DNA from: Rhodospirillales bacterium
GTDB lineage: Bacteria > Pseudomonadota > Alphaproteobacteria > ATCC43930 > CGMCC-115725
Direction: 5' to 3'
NCBI GenBank assembly: GCA_028291405.1
Contig: JAQGID010000321.1
Location: 1 to 44,160, forward strand
Length of the DNA stretch: 44,160 bases
The position numbers and the translations under genes were made by a program. Each line of letters begins with the position of its first letter. Position 1 is the first letter of the stretch. Shown piece by piece: positions 17,830-27,929 of this stretch. The notes beneath the pieces were generated by a model. That model saw only the letters and a program-made list of their open reading frames with translations. It searched no databases and had not been told where the DNA came from.

Positions 17830-18909
17830 ATGCGGGCAATCCTTGGCGCCGTCGCGCTTTTGGCATCGGCAACGTGCACGGTGATATCGGCGAGCGCGCA
17901 AAATTCATCCGCGGCGCCGGATTTTCAAAAAGTGATCAATGCGGCGAAGGCGGAGGGTAAGCTCGATCTCTGGATCGCGACCCCGACGCTTCCCCGCACC
18001 CACGCCGCGTTATTCGAAGCGTTCAACAAGCGCTTTGGATTATCGATCAAGTACGAATGGCTGCCGATGCATCCGACCCGATCGCTGCCGCGTCTCGTTA
18101 CCGAAGGCAAGGAAGGGCGCGCGCCGGTGGACGTCGCGGGCTCGTTCACCTATGACGATCTGCTGGTGCTGAAGAAAGCCAATCTGCTCGCACCCTATCC
18201 GTGGGTCGAGGTATTCGGCAAAGAGCTCCCGACCATCAAGGAGCCGTCCGATCGGCTGATCCCCGAGGCCCGCGGCTTGGGACTGACGTTTTTCGATCAG
18301 GTCTTTCTTCTCGCCTGGAACAAGGATCAGATCAAGGAAGCCGACCTGCCGTCGAAGCTGACCGAGCTGACCGACCCAAAATGGAAGGGGCGCTTTGTAA
18401 CCAATGCCGTGTTCGGACTGCCCCTCGATACCCTCAGCATTGTACTCGGCAGGGACGGCACGCTGGCGCTTGCGCGGAAGCTTCTCGACAACTCCCCCTT
18501 GCTGAAGAACGGCAGCCCGGCGGTCTCGCAGGCCGTTACGTCGGGTGAGGCGCCGGTCGGCATCAGCACCTATCTGGAGTCGAGCACTGCCGCAAAACAC
18601 GGCGAGCCTCAGGGTTACCGACTGCTGGACGATTATGTACCGGTCATGCCGCTGCACGTCGTCGTTCCGGAAGGCGCGCCCCATCCGAATGCCGCGCGCC
18701 TCTTTGCCGCCTGGTTGGCGACCGAAGGCGTCGGCATCATCAGCGAGATGGAATCGACCGGCCGGGTGACGGACCCGCACTCGGAACTGGCGCGGATGGT
18801 TGAAAAGCGCGCGCCCACGGCGCAGGTGGTGATCGCGAAGAATGCAGAGCAGGTGCAAGATATCCTTGATATCCGTCGCGAACTCAACCTCATGTTTACG
18901 GGTCGCTGA
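17830..18909 (+). CDS. ABC transporter substrate-binding protein, Fe3+/organic-anion type
   Basis: A 359-residue periplasmic protein. The signal peptide (MRAILGAVALLASATCTVIS, cleavage near ASAQ-NS) and the opening PDFQKVINAAKAEGKLDLWI are typical of the extracellular solute-binding family 1/6 proteins with FbpA-like fold (INAAKxEGxLxxW). GGGAGG lies seven bases before ATG 17830, 22 bases after the permease stop. It completes the importer. Despite the iron-type label, many members with this pattern bind phosphonates, thiamine or organic acids; the cupin gene upstream makes an organic ligand more likely. Confidence 0.93.
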   Translation: MRAILGAVALLASATCTVISASAQNSSAAPDFQKVINAAKAEGKLDLWIATPTLPRTHAALFEAFNKRFGLSIKYEWLPMHPTRSLPRLVTEGKEGRAPVDVAGSFTYDDLLVLKKANLLAPYPWVEVFGKELPTIKEPSDRLIPEARGLGLTFFDQVFLLAWNKDQIKEADLPSKLTELTDPKWKGRFVTNAVFGLPLDTLSIVLGRDGTLALARKLLDNSPLLKNGSPAVSQAVTSGEAPVGISTYLESSTAAKHGEPQGYRLLDDYVPVMPLHVVVPEGAPHPNAARLFAAWLATEGVGIISEMESTGRVTDPHSELARMVEKRAPTAQVVIAKNAEQVQDILDIRRELNLMFTGR

Positions 18910-19048
18910 TGCTTGAACAGCTTTGTCGAGAAGCGACCGGTCGGTTTTGAAAGCCTGTCTTGTTGGGCGGGCCTTCTGGATCGAATTCGAGTTCTGATTT
19001 GATTGCGGGGAAGCGCAACAAGCGAGAGTTCAATGTATCAGTGTTGAT

Positions 19049-19375
19049 CGAGGTGCAGAGCTGCTGACCTCGGCGGGCGGCACCTTCACGTCGCGGGCTC
19101 TGTTCCCGTTCGACGCCGAGCGACGCGTCGAGTTCTACAAGCAGACGCTGGCGCCGCGCGCCGAGGAGATCGCCGATCCCCACGCTCCCGGCACGACGGA
19201 GAACCTCACGGTCGCCAGCGGCCAGGTCGAGATCGTCGCCGACGGCGTCTCCTACCTACTGCAGCCCGAGGACGCGATCCTCTTTCAGGCCGACGTGCCG
19301 CATTGCTATCGCAATCTCGGCGCGAAGACGGCCGTCATGTACCTCGTCGTGACCTACGCCGACACGGTCGGCTGA
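19049..19375 (+). pseudogene. 3' remnant of an XRE-family HTH regulator with cupin sensor domain
   Basis: In one frame, from about 19049 to TGA 19373-19375, the sequence reads like the last 108 residues of an XRE-cupin regulator: LLTSAGGTFTSRALFPFD, RRVEFYKQTLAPRAEEIADP, HAPGTTENLTVASGQVEIVA, LLQPEDAILFQADVPHCYRN. The N-terminal HTH domain and any start codon are missing; a stop at 18995-18997 closes the frame and the first residues (FDCGEAQQARVQ) do not match. Cupin residues are intact, so the truncation looks recent. Immediately after its stop a second gene fragment begins on the other strand. Confidence 0.75.
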
Positions 19376-19377
19376 AC

Positions 19378-19506
19378 GCGCAACGCCGGCTGACCCGGAC
19401 CGTCGCGGCGGTCCTCGAACCCGGGCACGTGACGGCGCAAGGTGTGATCGAAGATGAAGACCCGGTCCGCCCCGGTCGCCTCCTTCACGAGCGACTCCGC
19501 TTCCGG
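19378..19506 (-). pseudogene. Internal fragment resembling a CmcJ/NvfI-type oxidoreductase gene
   Basis: The reverse strand encodes about 43 residues that match the middle of CmcJ/NvfI family proteins (Fe/2-oxoglutarate-related): EAESLVKEATGADRVFIFDH followed by TLRRHVPGFEDRRDG. In intact proteins this is followed by a RVHND-type motif; here the frame runs into unrelated sequence after QPALRV and stops. The other end is closed by a TAG upstream. Both ends are missing, so this is a relic. Identification is from pattern memory. Confidence 0.55.
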
Positions 19507-19681
19507 ATTGATTTTTAAGGAGGCGAGCGAAGGTAACTATTTTTTTGCCTTCATTTTGGGCCACGGTGGGCGGCTCGATCTTTACCAATAAGCAATACGT
19601 AGATGCCACATTCGTCGTCCGTCGAACGGTACGATTGGTCGCGAACGATCGCCGCGGCGGATGAGTGCGACTGGTGGTGAG

Positions 19682-21397
19682 ATGAAGATTCCTGCGATTT
19701 TTGCCAAGGCTGGCAAGCTTCGGCTGACGTTGACCATTCGCCAGAAGATGCTGGCGATGGCCGTGTGGTCGCTCGGCACCATCGCCGTCCTCGCCGGCAT
19801 AAACCTGCAGCTCAGCGCGAATATCGCGCAGCAAATGGAGCTGAGCGACCAGCAGCGCCAGATCCGCGACAGCCTCGCCGCGATGCGGACGTCGGTGCTG
19901 CAGTCCGAGCTCATCGCCACGGAAGCAATCGGCAAGAAGGCCGATTTCACGAAAAGCAACCTTGCCGACCTCGCCCTCGGCCGCAAGGATTTCGAGCGCG
20001 AGTTCAAGAAAGTCGCCGATTTCCTGCGCGACATGAGCAAGGCTCTCGGCAATCGCGATGCGCAGCGCGAGTTCGGCGAGCTCAACGACATGATCGAGAA
20101 GCGCATCCGGCCGGCGCTGCAGAGCGGCAAGGCCGACGGGCTGGAAGATGCGGCAACAGAGTACAGCGACCGCGCGACCGACCTCAACGAGATGCTGCAA
20201 TCGCTCGCCGACGTCGCGACCTCGGAGCTGCGCAAGCATTTCACCGAGACGCAGGCGGTCATCCGCAATACCGGGTATTTCGACATCGCGATGTTCGGCG
20301 GCGCGCTGGTCATCCTGCTGCCGCTGTTCTTCGTGACCACCATCAGCATCCTGCGGCCGCTGCGTCGTCTGACGCGGATCATGCAGGACCTCGCGTCCGG
20401 CAGCACCGCGATGGAGATTCCGGAAGGCAAGCGGCGCGACGAGATCGGCGCCATGGCGGTGACCGTCGAGGTGTTCCGCAGCAATACCGAGAAGATGCAC
20501 GCGCTGGAGCTGGAGCGCGTCGAGACGCAGGAACGCGCCGCCGTCGAGCGGCGCGCCGCAATGGGCGAGTTGGCGACCCAGCTCGACGTCAAGACGCGCG
20601 ACATGATTGCGACGATCGCCAGCGAATCGGCGAAGCTGCGCGACTTCGCGGCGGCGATGACGACCGTCGCCGACACGACGCATGAGCGCAGCGCGACGGC
20701 GAGCGAGACCTCCCAGGAGAACACGACCAACGTCAAGGCGGTCGCTGCCGCCGCCGAGGAGCTGTCCGCCAGCATCCAGGAGATGGCGCGTCAGGTCGAG
20801 CGCTCGGCGACGATCACCCGCAAGGCGGTCGACGGCATCGAGGCGACCGCGAAGGACGTCGAGGGCGTCGCCGAGACCGCCTCGCGGATCAACCATGTCG
20901 TCAAGTTCATCGAGGATATCGCCAGCAAGACCAACCTGCTGGCGCTCAACGCCACGATCGAGGCGGCGCGGGCCGGCGAGGCCGGCAAGGGCTTCGCCGT
21001 CGTAGCATCCGAGGTCAAGTCGCTGGCGACTCAGGCGGCCAAGGCGACCGAGGACATCGGGACCCAGATCCGCGAGCTGCACGCTGTCGTGACGCGCTCC
21101 GTCACCTCGATGGGCGAGGTCCGCAGCGTCGTCCTCGAAGCCGACGGCATCGCCGCCACCGTCGCCAGCGCCATCCAGCAACAGGGTGCCGCGACCGACG
21201 AGATCGCCCGCAACGTCGCCGCCGCCGCCGCCGGCAACGAGGCGGTCTCGACCTCGATCGAAGCGCTTGAGAGCAGCGCCGGCGAAGGCCAGCGCGCCGC
21301 CGCCTCGGTACGCACCACCTCCGAGGTTCTCGCCGGCGCCTCGGTCAGCCTTGGCGACGATCTGCGCGCCTTGCTCGACCAGGTTCGGGCAGCGTAG
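19682..21397 (+). CDS. Methyl-accepting chemotaxis protein
   Basis: A chemoreceptor of about 571 residues. One membrane helix near the N-terminus ([18 protein letters not shown]) and another about residues 205-225 ([19 protein letters not shown]) enclose a helical periplasmic domain of about 165 residues, a four-helix-bundle type without an obvious Cache domain. A HAMP linker follows ([20 protein letters not shown]), then the signalling rod with the hairpin tip [19 protein letters not shown] and [21 protein letters not shown] 19682 gives [15 protein letters not shown] 19661 is an alternative. Its signalling tip is nearly the same as in the receptor at 31140-32831. Ligand unknown. Confidence 0.95.
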   Translation: MKIPAIFAKAGKLRLTLTIRQKMLAMAVWSLGTIAVLAGINLQLSANIAQQMELSDQQRQIRDSLAAMRTSVLQSELIATEAIGKKADFTKSNLADLALGRKDFEREFKKVADFLRDMSKALGNRDAQREFGELNDMIEKRIRPALQSGKADGLEDAATEYSDRATDLNEMLQSLADVATSELRKHFTETQAVIRNTGYFDIAMFGGALVILLPLFFVTTISILRPLRRLTRIMQDLASGSTAMEIPEGKRRDEIGAMAVTVEVFRSNTEKMHALELERVETQERAAVERRAAMGELATQLDVKTRDMIATIASESAKLRDFAAAMTTVADTTHERSATASETSQENTTNVKAVAAAAEELSASIQEMARQVERSATITRKAVDGIEATAKDVEGVAETASRINHVVKFIEDIASKTNLLALNATIEAARAGEAGKGFAVVASEVKSLATQAAKATEDIGTQIRELHAVVTRSVTSMGEVRSVVLEADGIAATVASAIQQQGAATDEIARNVAAAAAGNEAVSTSIEALESSAGEGQRAAASVRTTSEVLAGASVSLGDDLRALLDQVRAA

Positions 21398-21425
21398 TTT
21401 GCCAATCCCCAACGAAGGAAGACCA

Positions 21426-21794
21426 ATGCGAATCCTCCCCATTCTCGCCGCCGCCGGCCTCGCCCTCGGCTTCGCCTCTGCCGCCGATGCCGCCGACTCC
21501 GCGAAGGGCAAGCAGCTGTTCCAGAAATGCGCCGAGTGCCACTCCGACACCGGCGCCAGCACCGACGTCGGGCCCAGCCTCAAGGGCATCGTCGGCCGCA
21601 AGGCCGCCGCGCTCGACGATTTCCGCTACTCCGCGGCGATGAAGCGCAGCGGCATCACCTGGGACGAGGCGAGCCTCAAGGAGTACGTCGCCAATCCGCA
21701 GGAGAAGGTCCGCGGCAACCGCATGCCCTTCTCCGGCTTCGCCGCTCCCGGCGACATCGACGACATCATCGCCTATCTGAAGACGCTGGGCTGA
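21426..21794 (+). CDS. Class I cytochrome c, exported
   Basis: A 122-residue periplasmic cytochrome. Signal peptide MRILPILAAAGLALGFASAA, cleavage near ADA-AD; haem site CAECH (about residues 37-41); axial methionine in NRMPFSGF (about 102) and a C-terminal helix DIDDIIAYLKTLG. The pattern VGPSLKGIVGRKAAALDDFR then YSAAMKRSGITWD matches the mitochondrial/cytochrome c2-like family. AAGGAAG precedes ATG 21426. It lies 28 bases after the chemoreceptor stop in the same direction and ends in a strong hairpin. It would shuttle electrons in the periplasm, perhaps to a terminal oxidase or a dehydrogenase encoded elsewhere. Confidence 0.96.
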   Translation: MRILPILAAAGLALGFASAADAADSAKGKQLFQKCAECHSDTGASTDVGPSLKGIVGRKAAALDDFRYSAAMKRSGITWDEASLKEYVANPQEKVRGNRMPFSGFAAPGDIDDIIAYLKTLG

Positions 21795-21825
21795 GTACCG
21801 GCGCCGCCCAGCTCGGCGCCGGTAC
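21795..21825. terminator. Bidirectional hairpin between cytochrome c and sppA
   Basis: GTACCGGCGCCG at 21795-21806 pairs perfectly with CGGCGCCGGTAC at 21814-21825, a 12-bp GC-rich stem with a seven-base loop. It starts at the base right after the cytochrome c stop and ends three bases before the sppA stop. No T-run follows, but its place between convergent genes fits a shared terminator. Confidence 0.75.
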
Positions 21826-21828
21826 GCC

Positions 21829-23604
21829 TCACCGCGCTCGGACGACCGGCATCTGCGTCACGCCGGCGCCGTTCGTCACGCCCGCGAGCTCGCGGGCCAA
21901 CGGCGCGACGATGCCGCCGAGACGGGACGCCGCGGCGAGCAGCGCGACGCTGCCCGAGGCATCGTCGTCGCTGTCGCGCCCGGTCAGCCAAGCAAGCAGG
22001 AGGGCCCGCACATCGCGCTGCGGCGGGTAGGTCCGCAGCGTGATCGGCGCTGCCGCGTCGAGATTCGCCGAGACCCGCGCCAGGCGAAGCGCCATGTCGT
22101 AGCCGCCGAGCTCGTCGACGAGCCCCTTCGCCTTGGCATCCTCGCCGGTCCAGACCCGTCCCTTGGCGACCTTCTCGACGGAAGCGGCATCGAGCTTGCG
22201 CCCGGCCGCGACGCGTTCCTTGAAACCGGCGTAGACGGTATCGAGAAACTCCTGGAAATGCTTCTCGCCCTCCGGCGAGAAATCCTCGAGCGTCGAGAAC
22301 ATCGCGGCGTTCTCGCCCTGCTGCACGGCGCCCCAATGGATGCCGAACTTGTCCCACAGCCCGGCGGTCAGCAGCTTGCCGGCGACCACGCCGATCGAGC
22401 CGGTCAGCGTCGCCGGCTCGGCGACGATCTTGTCGGCTCCCGCAGCGATGTAATAGCCGCCCGAGCCGGCGACGTCGCCCATGCTGGCAATCACCGGGAT
22501 ATGGGCGGCCTGCGCCCGCACCGTCTCCCGCCAGATCGTCTCGGAGGCGACGGCCGAGCCGCCCGGGCTGTCGATGCGCAGCACGACGGCGCGCACCTTG
22601 GGATCGTCGAGCGCGGCGCGGAACGCCTTGGCGACGCTCTCGGCGCCGACGATGCCGCCGATCGGCGACGAATCGCTGGTGCCGCGTCCGATTAGCCCGT
22701 CGGCATGGATCAGCGCGATCACCGGCCCTTCGCGGTTCGGCCGTCCCGCACGCGACAGATAGGTCAAGGGGCCGAGCAGCGCGGCGATGCCGCCGGCCCG
22801 CATCCGCGCCGCCGCGATCGCCTCGTCGCGGTAGCCGAGATGGTCGACGAGGCGCAGCTTCTCGGCGGCATCCGCCATATAGGGCCCGCCGTCGACGATC
22901 TTTCTGACGTCGCTCTCGCGCAGTCGCCGCGCCTTGGCGATGTCGCGTACCAGCTGGCCGCCGATGCCGTCGACGATCGCCTGCAACTCCTCGCGCTCCG
23001 GCGGTCCCATCGCGCTGTCGGTCAGCATGTTCATCGCCGATTTGTATTCGGAGCGATGGTCGAGCCGCGGCACCACCGCGAGCTTGTCCAGGAGACCGCG
23101 GAGATGCGGCGTCTCGGCGCGGATGCCGGTCAGCCCGACATGGCCGAGCGGCTGCAGCCAAACGTCGTCGAAGGCGGTCGCGAGGTAATAGGCGCGGTTG
23201 CCGGCCGAGAACTCGCCGAAGGTGTCGGCGAAGGCGATCGCGAACTTGCCCTTGGCGCGGAACGCATCGACCGCCTGGCGCAGCTCCTGCACCCTCGCGG
23301 TCCCGATCCCGTCGTTGCCGACACGGGCGAAGACGCCCTTGATGCGGGGATCGTTGCCGGCGCGCTGCAGCGCGTCGAGCAGGTCGCGGAGATCCGGTTT
23401 TTCGTCGAAGACGATGCGCGAGAGCGGATCGCGCGGCGCCGATTCGGCCACGTCCTGGGTCAGATCGAACTCGAGCACCGTCGAATCGGCGATCTGCGGG
23501 CTCTTCGGCGCGTAAACTTTCCAGGCGACGAAGCCGCCGACCACCGCCAGCACCACGACGATGCCGATGATGGCGAAGAACCAGACGACGAAGCGACGGA
23601 TCAC
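21829..23604 (-). CDS. sppA: Signal peptide peptidase SppA, 67K type (protease IV)
   Basis: A 591-residue membrane-anchored serine protease that degrades cleaved signal peptides. One N-terminal membrane helix (VVWFFAIIGIVVVLAVVGGF) is followed by two tandem ClpP-like domains. The catalytic Lys is in HRSEYKSAMN (about residue 188) and the Ser nucleophile in GDVAGSGGYYIAAGADKI (about 381), close to the Escherichia coli Lys209/Ser409 pair. DSPGGSAVASE and TLTGSIGVVAGK are further family motifs. The start is GTG 23604, with GGGAGAG upstream; an ATG 48 bases further up is possible. It converges on the cytochrome c gene. Confidence 0.96.
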   Translation of the reverse strand: MIRRFVVWFFAIIGIVVVLAVVGGFVAWKVYAPKSPQIADSTVLEFDLTQDVAESAPRDPLSRIVFDEKPDLRDLLDALQRAGNDPRIKGVFARVGNDGIGTARVQELRQAVDAFRAKGKFAIAFADTFGEFSAGNRAYYLATAFDDVWLQPLGHVGLTGIRAETPHLRGLLDKLAVVPRLDHRSEYKSAMNMLTDSAMGPPEREELQAIVDGIGGQLVRDIAKARRLRESDVRKIVDGGPYMADAAEKLRLVDHLGYRDEAIAAARMRAGGIAALLGPLTYLSRAGRPNREGPVIALIHADGLIGRGTSDSSPIGGIVGAESVAKAFRAALDDPKVRAVVLRIDSPGGSAVASETIWRETVRAQAAHIPVIASMGDVAGSGGYYIAAGADKIVAEPATLTGSIGVVAGKLLTAGLWDKFGIHWGAVQQGENAAMFSTLEDFSPEGEKHFQEFLDTVYAGFKERVAAGRKLDAASVEKVAKGRVWTGEDAKAKGLVDELGGYDMALRLARVSANLDAAAPITLRTYPPQRDVRALLLAWLTGRDSDDDASGSVALLAAASRLGGIVAPLARELAGVTNGAGVTQMPVVRAR

Positions 23605-24323
23605 GGTACTCTCCCACCCCAGACCGCGGCTGAGGATAGACCGAAGCGGCAAGGGCGCAAGCGGCAGGATCGCCGCGACGGGGTCATCGAAAGCGGGTGC
23701 GCCGGGCGGCCTGCTGAATACAGGAAAAATACAGGAGCGGAAAAAGCACGCTGCCAGACAACCGATTGCAACTGCTCATTTTTCTTCCGCACAAGACCGT
23801 GTTCCTCATCCACGGAACAGGACCCCGCCTCGTAAGCACCTCAGCGAGCTGCGCTTTCGCCGCTTCGCTGCGCCCTCGGGGCAAGTTGTCCCGGTTCCGT
23901 CCATCTCATCCCGCATTGAGCCGATCTCTTCTCGTACATTTCACTAAATGGATATTATAATATCCAATAAAGAAATGCAAGCGGCTTTGCGAACGCCGGG
24001 GTGCTTGCCGGCACGGCCGGGTGCCCCGGGCTTCATCCTTGACCTGCATCAACGTGTCTCAATCGGCGCCGGATCGGGACGCCTTATAGGCCTCAAAAAG
24101 GGATCCCTTGAGCGCGTCGTCCAGGTAGTCCATGGACGGGACCCATGCGTGACGCGACGTGCCTCCACGAGCGACAAAGCGGCACGCGTGGGAGATCCCT
24201 GTTTGCCCACTGTGCAACCCGAGGGGGCGGCGGATTCAAAGGTACGAATTGGTCACGCGGTTGACGTTTCAGGCCGGACAGATGAATTGACATGTTCCAG
24301 TCGCTGGCGGGGAGGACCTGCCG
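23605..24323. other. Gene-poor region upstream of sppA
   Basis: About 720 bases with no gene that I can support. An open frame of 185 codons (23948-24505) has no family resemblance in its first two thirds and no ribosome site. Some tracts around 23930-23985 are AT-rich. The region contains an FNR/FixK-type box at 24039-24052 and leads into a transposase stub at 24324. It looks like a site of past insertion and deletion. Confidence 0.5.
24039..24052. promoter_or_regulatory. FNR/FixK-type box without an obvious target
   Basis: TTGACCTGCATCAA matches the FNR/FixK/DNR consensus TTGAT-N4-ATCAA at nine of ten defined bases. Such boxes activate low-oxygen genes in alphaproteobacteria. There is no intact gene directly downstream on either strand; sppA starts 435 bases to the left. 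It may be what remains of a lost microaerobic gene. Confidence 0.5.
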
Positions 24324-24395
24324 GTGCCTTGGAAAGTCAGCGACGTGTACGACCAGCGCGTGCGGTTCGTGTCAGCGGCCCTGCGAGGCGATCTA
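24324..24395 (+). pseudogene. N-terminal stub of an integrase-core (IS481-like) transposase
   Basis: From GTG 24324, with GGAGG about nine bases upstream, the frame reads VPWKVSDVYDQRVRFVSAAL then RGD, very like the first residues of IS481-type transposases (MPWKxxxVxxxRxRFVxxxL). Similarity ends after about 24 residues; the frame continues with unrelated sequence. No DDE core is present, so the element is dead. Terminal repeats were not identified. Confidence 0.5.
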
Positions 24396-24510
24396 AGCCT
24401 GGGCGCTTCGGCCAGCGTCATCTCGCCCGCCCATCCCATCCCGTCCTTCTTCTTATCGACGGGAACAGCTTAACCGACTGTCCGGATTTCAGGGGCCACC
24501 TCTGATTTGT

Positions 24511-25677
24511 TCAATCCCAGGCAACCGGCAAGTTAAGCAAGCCGCGAAACGCCCAGCCGCCGATTCGAACGGGCACTAACGGATTCAGCCGAGGTCGCCG
24601 TGCATGCGCGAAGAACGCCGGTAGAGCAACATCGGCAACCATCGCTCTCGATGCCCAGGCGCCGACGCAAAAATGCGGCCCGGCGCCGAATGCGATGCTT
24701 TTGGCGGTGTCTCGGGTAATGTCGAATCGTACGGCGTCCGGAAAATGGGCCTCGTCGCGATTTGCCGACCCGATCAGGAAGAAGGCGCGGTCCTCCGGTT
24801 CAAGATCGATCCCTTTGACGGACCACCGTTTCGCAACGCGCCGGGGTATCATGCCAATGGGTGACATCCATCGGATATATTCTTCAAACACCTGAAGCCA
24901 CGAGACTTCGCCGCCCAGTACGTTGGCCAGCTGGTCGGGGTAAGTGAGCAGAGCCCAAACCGCGCCCGCGATGGCATCGCGCGGCTCATTCTGGCCTCCG
25001 CTGATCGCCAGTTTGATATTCGCGCGCACGTTCCGCACGTCCATACCGGCGGCGAGCATCAAACTCAGCATGCTCTGATCGGGCTTCCGCGTGGCCGACG
25101 CACGCCGGTCATCGATCGCGGCGTCGATAGCAGCGGTCGCAACGTGGCACTTTGTCTCGACCGCCTGATCGCCGGTGTAGTTGGCGATGCCATCGATCAT
25201 GGCCTGGGACCAGGCATCCATCTCTTGCCAGGTGATGTTTGTCAGCCCGGTAATGTCTTTGAGGCACTCTGCGGATAGCGGCATGGCGTAATCTCTGACC
25301 AAATCCGCTTGGCCGGAGGGGATCAGATCGGCCAGCAACCTGTCCGCATGGACCTGAAACCGCGCAATCCAATGATCCTTCACAGTTCGCGGTGAGAACC
25401 CGGGAAGGACCACTTTGCGCTCCGCCATATGAGCGGCGCCGTCCTTCCGCATCATGTTCTGGCCAATCAGCCGGTTCATCAGACCGCCTGGTTGATGCGA
25501 GCTAAACACGTCGATTAGTTTCTCGGACGCAACGATGTCGTCGCGGCGCGCGAACACCATGCCGTTGAGTTGCGGGACGAAGGCGATAGGCGCCTCCGCG
25601 CGGAGGCGCGCGAGCACCGGATAGGGATCCTGCCAGAATTCGTTCAGGTTGATCTCGAACCGCGGAGCGTTGCTCAT
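24511..25677 (-). CDS. Cytochrome P450
   Basis: A 388-residue soluble bacterial P450. The haem-binding loop FGAGPHFCVGAWASR carries the Cys ligand at about 337, the K-helix ExxR is EEYIRW (about 267-272), and the I-helix segment reads ISGGQNEPRDAIAG (about 227-240). In most P450s this helix has an acid-Thr pair (AGxxT); here Glu-Pro stands in that place, as in a minority of families with a GGxxEPRD pattern. AGAGGAAA lies before ATG 25677. No ferredoxin or ferredoxin reductase lies next to it, so electron donors must come from elsewhere. Substrate unknown. Confidence 0.95.
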   Translation of the reverse strand: MSNAPRFEINLNEFWQDPYPVLARLRAEAPIAFVPQLNGMVFARRDDIVASEKLIDVFSSHQPGGLMNRLIGQNMMRKDGAAHMAERKVVLPGFSPRTVKDHWIARFQVHADRLLADLIPSGQADLVRDYAMPLSAECLKDITGLTNITWQEMDAWSQAMIDGIANYTGDQAVETKCHVATAAIDAAIDDRRASATRKPDQSMLSLMLAAGMDVRNVRANIKLAISGGQNEPRDAIAGAVWALLTYPDQLANVLGGEVSWLQVFEEYIRWMSPIGMIPRRVAKRWSVKGIDLEPEDRAFFLIGSANRDEAHFPDAVRFDITRDTAKSIAFGAGPHFCVGAWASRAMVADVALPAFFAHARRPRLNPLVPVRIGGWAFRGLLNLPVAWD

Positions 25678-26090
25678 GGAGTTTCCTCTTGTTGGCCCGA
25701 CTTCCACCATTTCGCCAGAAAAGCGCCGGGAGTCAGCCAGCACCTCCTCTGAAGCGTGGTGGCGAGACGCAATCGCCCGCACTTCCCCGTCTGAACGGCG
25801 CACCGTAATTGGAAAGGCAAGCCGTTACAGGGTGATTTCGAGTGGGGTTACCGGTGTAACTTCTTCCTGAACTCAGGCTTCGCGCGCTCGCGGACTGGAT
25901 CTCGTCGCCCGCTGACCCTGCAATTCCGAGACGACGCCGCGCTGTTCGCGTCGTGCATCACCAATCACCGGTTTGTGTAGAGATCTTCGCTGCCGGGAAG
26001 CGCGCGATAAGCACCTTTCCTTATGTCTCCCGCCAGAATCCGGTCATGATCGCCGCAACGCGCGCTACGCGGGCCCGCCGGAGGAACAAC
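25678..26090. other. Divergent spacer between the P450 and the lactate-type permease
   Basis: About 410 bases without a gene on either strand. It should contain the promoters of both divergent genes. The only clear internal structure is the short dyad at 25847-25860. The last bases include the strong ribosome site GGAGG of the permease gene. Confidence 0.55.
25847..25860. promoter_or_regulatory. Short palindrome, candidate operator
   Basis: GTTAC and GTAAC flank a CGGT centre (GTTACCGGTGTAAC). A related half-site CGTTACAGGG lies about 25 bases to the left (25822-25831). The pair sits about 170 bases upstream of the P450 start and 230 upstream of the permease start. The regulator is unknown. 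Confidence 0.35.
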
Positions 26091-27755
<1,665 letters not shown>

Positions 27756-27823
27756 GGGAGCGAGCGGTGCGAAAGGCAGGCGCTCGCGACGGAGTTCTTT
27801 GGCCTTCCTCGCACGTATCCGGC

Positions 27824-27904
27824 CGTCATTGCGAAGAGCGAAGCGAGGAAACAATCCAGATTCTTGCCGCTGCTCTGGATTGCTTCGCTTCGCTCGCAAT
27901 GACG
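27824..27904. repeat. Dispersed palindromic (REP-like) element
   Basis: CGTCATTGCGA (27824-27834) is mirrored by TCGCAATGACG (27894-27904), with inner complementary parts CAATCCAGA and TCTGGATTG and GAAGCGA/TCGCTTC-type tracts. The whole 81 bases can fold as a long imperfect hairpin. Elements of this sequence are familiar as dispersed intergenic repeats in Bradyrhizobium and relatives. It lies between two convergent genes and could end transcription from both sides. Confidence 0.8.
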
Positions 27905-27929
27905 AAAGGGGCAGATGCCTCGCCCCGCC

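Noticed and set aside
19256-21601. Reverse-strand open frame of 781 codons
   Set aside because: Antisense to the chemoreceptor and cytochrome genes, with low-complexity RGD/LG-rich composition; not a real protein.
23948-24505. Open frame of 185 codons in the gene-poor region
   Set aside because: No ribosome site and no family pattern; it runs through the FNR-type box and the transposase stub in another frame, so it is probably chance.
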